From: JBLMZI01 sp050258755
GTDB taxonomy: Bacteria > Bacillota > Syntrophomonadia > Syntrophomonadales > DTU052
Direction: 5' to 3'
Assembly (NCBI GenBank): GCA_050258755.1
Contig: JBLMZI010000004.1
Coordinates: forward strand, 620,001-684,000
DNA: 64,000 bases
Shown here piece by piece: positions 33,087-41,037 of this stretch. The notes beneath the pieces are model-generated. The model worked only from the letters and a program-made list of their open reading frames with translations, made no database searches and had not been told where the DNA came from. A program made the position numbers and the translations under genes. Position 1 is the first letter of the stretch. Every line of letters starts with the position of its first letter.

Positions 33087-34982
33087 CTAATGGTTCAAAG
33101 CATCATCCGGCCATACTGCGCTAAACATCGACAAATCACTCTGCCCGGAACCGATCAGTCGGATGGCCTCGGCTTCCGGAACCGGTTTACTAAAAAGATA
33201 GCCTTGCACAATATCACAGCCGAACCGCTGAAGCATATCGAATTGGTCATGCGTTTCAACGCCTTCTGCGACGGTGTTGAGGCCCAAATCGCGCGAAAGA
33301 TCGATGATCATTTGAATCAACCGGATCACCCTGGCATCATTGGCGCTCTCGGCCAAAAAACCTTTATCAATCTTGAGGCAGGAGATCGGAAGTTTCCATA
33401 CGTGAATCAAGGAAGAAAAGCCGGATCCGAAATCGTCCAATTGGGTTGAAATCCCGAGTTCTTTCAAGCGATTCAGCTTTTCCGTTCCGCTGGCGAACAT
33501 GTGAATCATCGCGGTTTCGGTGATTTCCAACCCGAGCAGTTCGGGCGGCAGTCCAGCTTCTTTCAATGTCGCCACGACCTGATCGACATAGTCATCCGAC
33601 ATCAATTGTACCGGTGATACATTCACCGCAATGGAAATCAGGTCGCACCGATTTTGATTGACCCGTCCGGCAAAGCAGCACGCTTCCCGGAGCACCCATG
33701 CGCCGATTTCGCGAATCAGGCCGGTTTCTTCGGCCAGCGGAATAAAAGCCGCCGGTTGAACCATCCCATAATCAGGGCTGATCCACCGAAGCAAAGCTTC
33801 AAATCCCACAATCCGCCGCCTTGCGACATCGATCTGAGGCTGATAGTACAGCACCAGCTCGCCGCGATTCGCGGCGTATCTCAGACGGTTGCTCATGAGC
33901 AGCCGTCGGGCGACGTTTTCATTCATGCTGGCCTGATAGCGGACAAATCGGTTTCCGTGTTCTTCTTTGCCCTGATACATCGCTGTTTCTGCATTGCGAA
34001 CGATGACATCCGCCGTATTTCCGTCGTCCGGAAACACGGCGATGCCGATCGTTGCAGTCAGATGCATAGCGATTTCGTCATTATGAAATGGCTGCGATAG
34101 TTGGTTTAAAATGGTTTCCGCTGTCAAATCCGGTTTTTCGTATTGATCAACATTTCGTATCACGACCGCGAACGTATCTCCTCCGATTCTGGCGACAAAG
34201 CAGTCTTTGGGATCGACGATGCTCGAAAGGTTTTTCGCAATATCGATCAATACCACATCCCCATGATAGTGGCCGAAGGTCTCGTTAACGGAACGGAAAT
34301 CATCGGTATCGATATACAGCACCGCCGCTGCCTTGCCGTCAGCTTCTCTTTCTTTAACGATCTGTTGTAACACCTCAAAAAACATGGTCCGATTGGGCAA
34401 ACCAGTCAAGGCATCATAGTAAGCAAGCTGAAAGACCCGCTGATCTTGCAGTTTTCGTTCGTGAATATCGGTGATCGACCCGGCAATTCGCCGAATACCG
34501 TGGTGATCGCGCAGGGCTGTGGTTTTCGCCGCAATCCACCGATACTGCCCATCTTTGCAGCATATACGGCATTCTACCCGAAGAAATGGTACGCTTCCTG
34601 CCAGGAGCGCCTGTTCGGTCTCCAAATAATTCAGCAGATCGTCCGGGTGAATAAGCTGCGTGATGGCATCGAGGGAAAACACGCTGGCGTCGATATCCTG
34701 ATCATATCCCAGTATTTCGAAAATTCGATCCGAAATGTAGGATTGTCCTGTGATTAGGTCGTATTCCCAAAGGCCCTCGTTGCCGGCCGCAAAGATGAGT
34801 TGATATCGTTCCTCCTTGGTCTGAACGTCTTTCATCTCAGTGCAGGTCTGAGACGACCCGGATTTACTGCCCGTCAATTCACCTTGCCGCTGATACCTGG
34901 TGGCGGCTTGAACGGCAAGGTACAACAGCCCTGTATTCAGGACAGCTAGAATGAATGTTTGAAGCAGCATTCCGGTTGTCAT
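33087..34982 (-). CDS. PAS-GGDEF-EAL protein, degenerate cyclase motif
   Basis: About 631 residues. An N-terminal membrane segment, a PAS/PAC domain (about 60-185; FAAGNEGLWEYDLITGQSYI), a GGDEF domain (about 190-350) and an EAL domain (about 365-620). The cyclase signature reads RIGGDTFAVV, so GGDEF has become GGDTF and activity is doubtful. The EAL domain looks intact: GFEALLRW, VNVSPVQL, LDDFGSGFSSL, KIDKGF and VAEGVET. The likely net role is c-di-GMP breakdown. ATG 34982 has GGAGG eight bases upstream. Last gene of the chemosensory cluster. Confidence 0.88.
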   Translation of the reverse strand: MTTGMLLQTFILAVLNTGLLYLAVQAATRYQRQGELTGSKSGSSQTCTEMKDVQTKEERYQLIFAAGNEGLWEYDLITGQSYISDRIFEILGYDQDIDASVFSLDAITQLIHPDDLLNYLETEQALLAGSVPFLRVECRICCKDGQYRWIAAKTTALRDHHGIRRIAGSITDIHERKLQDQRVFQLAYYDALTGLPNRTMFFEVLQQIVKEREADGKAAAVLYIDTDDFRSVNETFGHYHGDVVLIDIAKNLSSIVDPKDCFVARIGGDTFAVVIRNVDQYEKPDLTAETILNQLSQPFHNDEIAMHLTATIGIAVFPDDGNTADVIVRNAETAMYQGKEEHGNRFVRYQASMNENVARRLLMSNRLRYAANRGELVLYYQPQIDVARRRIVGFEALLRWISPDYGMVQPAAFIPLAEETGLIREIGAWVLREACCFAGRVNQNRCDLISIAVNVSPVQLMSDDYVDQVVATLKEAGLPPELLGLEITETAMIHMFASGTEKLNRLKELGISTQLDDFGSGFSSLIHVWKLPISCLKIDKGFLAESANDARVIRLIQMIIDLSRDLGLNTVAEGVETHDQFDMLQRFGCDIVQGYLFSKPVPEAEAIRLIGSGQSDLSMFSAVWPDDALNH

Positions 34983-35082
34983 GGTTTCCACCTCCCCAAC
35001 GAAGACGCAACCGGCTTTTATCCGGCTTCAGTTGCGGTATCGGTTTCTTTGAAGCCGATACCGCCGCCGGCTATGGAATCGG

Positions 35083-36726
35083 TTAGAATTCGTCGGCCTC
35101 GTCCAGGGGCAGCACATCCTGGGGCGCGACCAGATAGCGGGTCGACGACGCGGGTTTCGCATTCGGCTGCTGGGCCCGGTTCAGTACGTGTGCCGATCCG
35201 ATGGGAACCGTATTATTACGGTGCCGTGGGGCCATTGGGACCGCGGAATGATGCGAAGGCCGGTAGGACTGCCCTTCCATCGCAATCGAGTCGGCGCCCT
35301 TCACCAGACGCGCCAGAGCGTCCACGATGTTTTCCAGTTCAGCCGCCTGCGCCTGCAGCTCTTCCGAAGAAGCCGCGCTTTCTTCCGCAGTGGCTGCGTT
35401 TTGCTGCGTGACCTGCTCCATCTGGGTCATGGCCAGCGCAACCTGTTGAATCCCACGGGTCTGCTCGTCGCTGGCCGCCGCGATTTCCTGAATGATCCGG
35501 CTGACTTTGTCTGACTCGGTATTGATCTGTTCCAGCGATTTTCCAACCTGGGAACTAATATCAACACCTTGTTTGGATAGTTCGATGTTCCGCTCGATGA
35601 TATCGGTGGTATCTTTAGCGGCCTGAGCGCTGCGCTGGGCCAGGTTACGGACCTCTTCAGCCACCACAGCGAAACCTTGCCCGGCTTCGCCGGCCCGTGC
35701 AGCCTCTACAGCCGCATTCAGCGCGAGTATATTGGTCTGGAAAGCGATTTCGTCAATTACCTTGATGATCTTGGCAATGTTGTCGCTCGATTTCTTGATT
35801 TCATCCATGGACTGGATCATGTTTTTCATCTGGGAGGTTCCTTCTGCGGAAGCATCCCGGGCTTGTCCGGAAATCGCCGAAGCCTGCCTGGTATTATCGG
35901 CGGTTTGCTTCACCATCGAAGAGGTTTCCTCCATGGTCGCCGTTGTTTCTTCAATTGAGGCCGCCTGCTCGCTGCTGCCCTGGGCCAGTTGCTGACTGGC
36001 GGCGGCCAGTTGGGCGGAAGCGGAAGCCACCATGTTCGATGCCTGGGAAAGCCGATCAGTGACGGCCGATAGAACCGTATTCACCCCCCGGGAAATCGCA
36101 AGACCAAGGCCCAGCGCAATCACAGCGGCTGCCAATACGGCGATGATCATGATAACGATGGTCCGGTTCACCTGCGCGGTCAAGTCAGCGCTCGCCGATT
36201 CACCATTCGCCATTTTCTTCTCAAATAAGTTGTCAATTTCCTCGGCGGTCTTGTTGGCAATCTGAGACGCACTGCCCCGGGCCATCGTCAGGGCTTCGTC
36301 TTCCCGGTTCGCTAAGGCCAGCGCCGTTATCTGATTGACCGTCTCCATATAAGCCAAGTAATCGGCCTTGCACTGGTCAAATTCCATTCGGACTGCATCC
36401 GATTGAATGGTTTTTTCGAAAGCGGCCATTTTTTCCTGAACGATTTTATCGGACGTCTGAATCTCCTGAATATACTTTCCGCGGTTGGCCGAGCCCCGAT
36501 CCAGCATGGTGTCCCGCATCGCAGACCGAACCTGTTGAAACTCCGAAGCGATGTAGCCGGTATCGCCCAATGCGATGCCGTAATTCACGTATAAGTCAGA
36601 ATAATCCGCGTTAACTTGACGCAGGTTAATAACTCCCAGGGTTCCGATCCCTGCGGCAATTATTGCGACTAAAACAAAACCGATGATCATTCGCGCACTG
36701 ATTTTCTGCTGATTGAACCAACTCAT
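35083..36726 (-). CDS. Methyl-accepting chemotaxis protein without an obvious HAMP domain
   Basis: About 547 residues. Membrane segments near 14-33 and 190-212 bracket a four-helix-bundle-type sensor (about 34-188). The second segment runs straight into coiled coil (ISRGVNTVLSAVTDRLSQA) with little room for HAMP. The signalling tip is clear: AIEAARAGEAGQGFAVVAEE (AVEAARAGE). There is no C-terminal CheR-tethering pentapeptide; the end is LPLDEADEF. ATG 36726 has AAGGAGG upstream. It lies directly downstream of cheW. Confidence 0.9.
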   Translation of the reverse strand: MSWFNQQKISARMIIGFVLVAIIAAGIGTLGVINLRQVNADYSDLYVNYGIALGDTGYIASEFQQVRSAMRDTMLDRGSANRGKYIQEIQTSDKIVQEKMAAFEKTIQSDAVRMEFDQCKADYLAYMETVNQITALALANREDEALTMARGSASQIANKTAEEIDNLFEKKMANGESASADLTAQVNRTIVIMIIAVLAAAVIALGLGLAISRGVNTVLSAVTDRLSQASNMVASASAQLAAASQQLAQGSSEQAASIEETTATMEETSSMVKQTADNTRQASAISGQARDASAEGTSQMKNMIQSMDEIKKSSDNIAKIIKVIDEIAFQTNILALNAAVEAARAGEAGQGFAVVAEEVRNLAQRSAQAAKDTTDIIERNIELSKQGVDISSQVGKSLEQINTESDKVSRIIQEIAAASDEQTRGIQQVALAMTQMEQVTQQNAATAEESAASSEELQAQAAELENIVDALARLVKGADSIAMEGQSYRPSHHSAVPMAPRHRNNTVPIGSAHVLNRAQQPNAKPASSTRYLVAPQDVLPLDEADEF

Positions 36727-36764
36727 ATACGGTACCTCCTTCAATTTATGATGATCTCCCTTTT

Positions 36765-37265
36765 CTATACCGCAGCCTCTACCGGGACCGATTCACGGGG
36801 CGTTGTCAGACTGTTCAGTTCCACCGCGGTCAAGATCTTATCCGCATCCAGCAGCATAACGACCTTTTCCTTCACTTTGCCCATCCCGGTCAGGAACTCC
36901 TGATCGACTTCCCAATCGGTATAATTGGGCGGGGGTTCAATGCTTTCCGGCCCGATGTCCAGGACTTCCGAAACGCTGTCAACCACCACGCCGGTCAGGT
37001 TGCGGCCGTTTTTCGATTCCATTTCGGTGACGATAATACAGGTCCGGTCGTGATAGTCCTTTTCCGCCATGCCGAATTTGATTCTAAGATCCATGACCGG
37101 AATGATTTTGCCCCGCAGGTTGATGACCCCTTTCATGAAGTCCGGCATTCTCGGCACGCCGGTGATGGTCATCATCCCAATGATTTCTTTGACCTTCAGA
37201 ATCGGAATGCCGTAATACTCCTCACCCAACATAAAGGTGAGAAACTTGTTGGTTTGTACGGCCAT
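36765..37265 (-). CDS. cheW: Chemotaxis coupling protein CheW
   Basis: 166 residues. CheW SH3-like fold: FMLGEEYYGIPILKVKEIIG, the ring-contact region GVINLRGKIIPVMDLR, and VDSVSEVLDI. It links receptor arrays to CheA. The ATG is preceded by AGGAGG. It lies between the MCP and cheA. Confidence 0.95.
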   Translation of the reverse strand: MAVQTNKFLTFMLGEEYYGIPILKVKEIIGMMTITGVPRMPDFMKGVINLRGKIIPVMDLRIKFGMAEKDYHDRTCIIVTEMESKNGRNLTGVVVDSVSEVLDIGPESIEPPPNYTDWEVDQEFLTGMGKVKEKVVMLLDADKILTAVELNSLTTPRESVPVEAAV

Positions 37266-37362
37266 TCAACTTACCTCCTTTTCACCGTTTTCGCCAGTCG
37301 TCTATCTTGAACGGGCCATGATGACCCAGTTGACGTCGCTTCCCGCCCTGCCGGCGGTTTGG

Positions 37363-39888
37363 TCAGGCGGCCTGCGCCGAATTCATGGCGAACAAAGCCT
37401 CGACATCCAGAATGAGGGACACGGTGCCGTCCCCAAGGATGGCGGCGCCGGAGGCGAAGCTGATCTGGCTCAGCTCCTGGATCAACGGTTTGGAAACGAT
37501 CTCCTGCCGCGAAACAATGCGGCTCACCGGGAAAGCGAGCAGTTTTTGCTCCATCTCCATAATGACCATTTCCCGGGCGCCATTCAGGCGTTCCTCCCCG
37601 GCAATCCCGAAAACCCGGTCTGCCCAAAGCACCGGAATGACACTGTCGCGCAGCCGGACCGCGCAATCATTGCCCTGCATGCTGACCCAGTGAGACGGCT
37701 CGGCAACGAAAAATTCTTTGATATAAAGGGTTGGGATGATATACCGGGAGCCGGAAACGTCCACAATCGTTCCATTGACCACGGCCAGATTGATCGGGAT
37801 CCGAAGAATAAAAACGCAGCCGTTTCCGGGTTGATTCTGGATTTCAATCCGCCCCCCCGCATGACGGATTTCCTCTTCTACCACATTCATTCCCACACCA
37901 CGGCCGGAGATACTATTGATCTGCTCCTGGGTCGAAAACCCGGGCCGGAAAATGAAGCGCAGGATTTCTTCTTCCGTGTACTCCCTGTGTTCGTCCGCCA
38001 TTTTTAAAGCCCGGGCTTTGGCCAGAATACGGCTCAAATCCATACCCGCGCCATCATCGGCCACTTCGATGTACACGCTGCCGCGCTTGCTGTAACAGGA
38101 AATGACAACCTTCCCTTCCGCGCTTTTTCCCGCGGCGATTCGATCCTCAGGCGACTCGATTCCGTGCGAAACCGCATTGCGGACCAGGTGCATCAGGGGT
38201 TCAAACAACCGGTCGGCGGCGCTGCGGTCGATTTCGGTATCCTCACCCTCAAGCGTCACCGACACGTGCTTGTTCAGCTCATGCGCGGTATCCCGGGCAA
38301 TTCGGCTGAGCCGGTGAAGGGTGGGCCGGATTTCGACCATGCGCAGCGACATGGACAGGCTTTGAATCGACCGCATCATATTGGAAGTCCGGGAAAGCAG
38401 CCCGGTGGTCGTGTTGTTTCCGGCTGCGATCGCTTCCACACTCTCGTTGAGCTGGGACTGCAGAATGAGCAGCTCGCTCATGAGGTCCATCAGGCCGTCG
38501 ATCTTGCCGACTGGAACGCGAACATAGCCGCTTTCCACCTTGCCCGCGTTCTTTTCCGGTTTCGGCTCGGGTGCCGCTTCCTGTTCCTTTAACACTTGCA
38601 TCACGTCATAGGCGGGGAGTTTCTTTTCTTTCGCGGCAACCTGGCCGAATTTCAGATCCGGATGCAGGGTTTGCTGTTTGTGCAGAATTTCGGCAACATC
38701 GGTCTCATCGAGCAATCCGCGCTGAACCAGAATTTCCCCAAGCTTCTGCTCTTCAATGAGTCCGGCCCGAAGCTGCTCCAAATAGTCCCGGAGCTTCTCC
38801 TCCTGGTTCTCGTGCCCGACTGGATCGTTGGTCTCGAGATAGTCCGAAAAGACTTTAACCATGCCCGCAACTGCTTCCCGGCCATACTGATTCAACCGGG
38901 TCCGTCTTTCAGCGGCATCGCCCAAAATCATTGCGGATTCCGCCGCGGTTTTTCTGATGACGGCCGGGCAAACCTGATGGCTCAGCCCGGTAATACCGGC
39001 CAGATAATCGATCATTGTTCTGATCCCGGGCGCTGTGATCTGTTCCTCCAATGCCGCAACACCCAGTTCGGCCACCAGGTTTTTCAGGGCTTGTTCTTGC
39101 CGAATTCGTTCAAAGAGTTCGTGGACCTCATTCACCGTGGCGCACTGCCGGTAGGTCACTTCCTGGATATCTGTTAAATCCAGCGCCAAAACCAGTTCGT
39201 CAATGGGTTTATGGCATATCACCACCAGTTTGAGTTCGTTTCCCTCAAAACAATATCCCGGATTCCGGAACTGATCCTCAGTTGGCCGTTCAGGATTCGA
39301 AAAAACCAGCACGCCATGGTCGTCAATGCGTTCAAAAACCATCCAGGCCCGTATCGATTTCATCATGCTGTCAGCATTAAAATGAACGATGATCTCATGC
39401 GCGCTGTAGCCTTGACGGATCCCCGCGGCGACAACCTCAAGCATTGCGTCATCAGCCGTATGCTCATCGATGATACATGAAATTGCGCTGTTTTGGTTCG
39501 AGGGGGGTGCAAGCTTCACCAGATTGATTTTCTCTAAAATTGGGGTGGTGACGACCGCCTGATCTGAGTGATCGCGGGAGACCACGCTGATGAAATCATC
39601 CAGAAAATCGTGGCATAGAAACATGACATCCAAGACGGCTTCCGTAAATGTCCGTTTCCCGTCACGCACTTCCTGCAGGATATCCTCCAGGCTGTGCATG
39701 ACTTCCTCAACCCGCATAAATTCCATCGAAGCCGAATTGCCTTTGATGGTGTGGGCGACCCGAAAAAGATTGTTGATCGTACCGGCATCCTGGCTGCCGT
39801 GCTGTAATTTCATCAGGTTGTCGCTGAAGACCAGCAAATTGTCGCGCAAGTCCTCAAGGTAAACATCAAGCAGTTCCTCAACGTCCAT
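37363..39888 (-). CDS. cheA: CheA-type histidine kinase with an MshEN-like insert
   Basis: 841 residues. Hpt domain with phospho-His46 (RVAHTIKGNSASMEF), a P2-like middle region (about 170-270), a helical region, an MshEN-like motif (about 380-405; KLGEILVQRGLLDETDVAEIL), dimerisation and ATP-binding domains (LVRNAVSHGIESPEDR; VADDGAGMD; GRGVGMNVV) and a C-terminal CheW-like domain. It phosphorylates CheY-type partners; no cheY or cheB gene is visible next to it. The ATG is preceded by AGGGGG. Confidence 0.93.
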   Translation of the reverse strand: MDVEELLDVYLEDLRDNLLVFSDNLMKLQHGSQDAGTINNLFRVAHTIKGNSASMEFMRVEEVMHSLEDILQEVRDGKRTFTEAVLDVMFLCHDFLDDFISVVSRDHSDQAVVTTPILEKINLVKLAPPSNQNSAISCIIDEHTADDAMLEVVAAGIRQGYSAHEIIVHFNADSMMKSIRAWMVFERIDDHGVLVFSNPERPTEDQFRNPGYCFEGNELKLVVICHKPIDELVLALDLTDIQEVTYRQCATVNEVHELFERIRQEQALKNLVAELGVAALEEQITAPGIRTMIDYLAGITGLSHQVCPAVIRKTAAESAMILGDAAERRTRLNQYGREAVAGMVKVFSDYLETNDPVGHENQEEKLRDYLEQLRAGLIEEQKLGEILVQRGLLDETDVAEILHKQQTLHPDLKFGQVAAKEKKLPAYDVMQVLKEQEAAPEPKPEKNAGKVESGYVRVPVGKIDGLMDLMSELLILQSQLNESVEAIAAGNNTTTGLLSRTSNMMRSIQSLSMSLRMVEIRPTLHRLSRIARDTAHELNKHVSVTLEGEDTEIDRSAADRLFEPLMHLVRNAVSHGIESPEDRIAAGKSAEGKVVISCYSKRGSVYIEVADDGAGMDLSRILAKARALKMADEHREYTEEEILRFIFRPGFSTQEQINSISGRGVGMNVVEEEIRHAGGRIEIQNQPGNGCVFILRIPINLAVVNGTIVDVSGSRYIIPTLYIKEFFVAEPSHWVSMQGNDCAVRLRDSVIPVLWADRVFGIAGEERLNGAREMVIMEMEQKLLAFPVSRIVSRQEIVSKPLIQELSQISFASGAAILGDGTVSLILDVEALFAMNSAQAA

Positions 39889-39899
39889 AGATGCACCCC

Positions 39900-40709
39900 C
39901 TAGTATTCCTTCAAATAAATTGAATGACCGATCGAATGAAACCGGTGCGATTTATTAAAAAGGCTCTCGGCATGACCGACAAACAATAGCCCGCCCGGGA
40001 CGAGCTGGTTGTAAAACTTGTCGGTCAGCGCTTGCTGAATGTTGTAGTCGAAATAAATCATGACATTGCGGCAGAAGATGAGATCAAAGCCATGCTTGAA
40101 TCGAAACTCCGATTGAAGATTGAACTGCCGGTAGGTAATCAGCGCGCGAATCTCTTCGCTCACCTGATGTCCGCCCTCGTAAGGCGTAAAATGGCGTTTT
40201 AATTGTTTTTGGGGTATGCCCTGTACGTCGCTTTCGCTGTAGTGTCCGCGAATCGCCTTCACCAGAGCCTGCGTGCTGACATCGGTTGCCAGGATTCGGA
40301 TCTGAATGTCCTTGGGAAGCTGGCGGGACAGAACCATTGCGATGGTCACCGGTTCCTGGCCGGTGGAACACGCCGCACTCCAAACCCGGATGGTCCTCGA
40401 GCGTTCTATACGCGGATTCCTGGCCATAATGGACGGCAATTGGGCCTCGATATATTCAAAGTGATCCGGTTCCCGAAAGAACTCGGTGGTGTTTGTGGTC
40501 ATCGCATCAATAAAATCCTGACAGTCGTGAGCGTGACCCGGCGAAAGGATATGTTTCAGGAAATCATCGGCTGACTCTAAGTTTTTGCGCGCCAGCAGTC
40601 GGGCGAGCTTACCCCGCAAAACCGATTGTTTCGGTTTGCCATAGAGAATCCCGGTCGTTTCATAAAGGAAGTCGCTGTATTTTTGGAGCGTTTTCGCAGG
40701 CACGTCCAT
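39900..40709 (-). CDS. cheR: Chemoreceptor methyltransferase CheR
   Basis: 269 residues. N-terminal helical domain and SAM-dependent methyltransferase domain: TTNTTEFFREPDHFEY, VWSAACSTGQEP (usually GEEPY), DLIFCRNVMIYFD. It methylates glutamates on MCPs. First gene of the sigma-54-driven cluster; an 11-base gap separates it from cheA. A GAGGTG site precedes the ATG. Confidence 0.95.
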   Translation of the reverse strand: MDVPAKTLQKYSDFLYETTGILYGKPKQSVLRGKLARLLARKNLESADDFLKHILSPGHAHDCQDFIDAMTTNTTEFFREPDHFEYIEAQLPSIMARNPRIERSRTIRVWSAACSTGQEPVTIAMVLSRQLPKDIQIRILATDVSTQALVKAIRGHYSESDVQGIPQKQLKRHFTPYEGGHQVSEEIRALITYRQFNLQSEFRFKHGFDLIFCRNVMIYFDYNIQQALTDKFYNQLVPGGLLFVGHAESLFNKSHRFHSIGHSIYLKEY

Positions 40710-40750
40710 CCGATCACCTCGGCCGCATATTATTCCAGTGTCCTCTCATA

Positions 40751-40767
40751 ATGCAAAGAGCATGCCA
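40751..40767 (-). promoter_or_regulatory. Sigma-54 promoter of the chemosensory cluster
   Basis: On the minus strand TGGCATGCTCTTTGCAT has the invariant GG and GC separated by exactly ten bases (consensus TGGCAC, five bases, TTGCA). It lies 42 bases upstream of the cheR start codon. The adjacent gene encodes a sigma-54 activator. Confidence 0.85.
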
Positions 40768-40799
40768 TCGGCAGATGATTCCGAATCTTGGGGAGATTG

Positions 40800-40839
40800 G
40801 GACACTTTATGATCCGAATAGCCCGGCGGCAAAGTGTCC
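40800..40839 (-). promoter_or_regulatory. Inverted repeat, candidate enhancer site for the sigma-54 activator
   Basis: GGACACTTT (40800-40808) and AAAGTGTCC (40831-40839) are a perfect 9-base inverted repeat with centres 31 bases apart, about three helical turns. It sits roughly 60-100 bases upstream of the predicted start of transcription, where sigma-54 activators bind. No T tract follows, so it is not a good terminator. Confidence 0.55.
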
Positions 40840-41037
40840 GCAATCAAAACAGAATTTGACCATGGTGTATTGTTTGCGAACAGCCACAAGCGACAGAATG
40901 CAGCAGCACCACCGGATTCAGTTTGCCGCGGAGGCAGCGATGCGATTATGTTTGTTTACTTTTGGACGATGATGCGGCTGATGCGTGAAGCGGGATACGG
41001 TGGGGTGTGATGAACATCCGTGTCTGAGAGCGGTGGA

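Larger units (their letters stand above)
40710..41037. other. Regulatory gap between the sigma-54 activator and cheR
   Basis: 328 bases without a gene. It holds the sigma-54 promoter (40751-40767) and an inverted repeat (40800-40839) described separately. I see no terminator for the activator gene and nothing else recognisable in 40840-41037. Confidence 0.6.
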
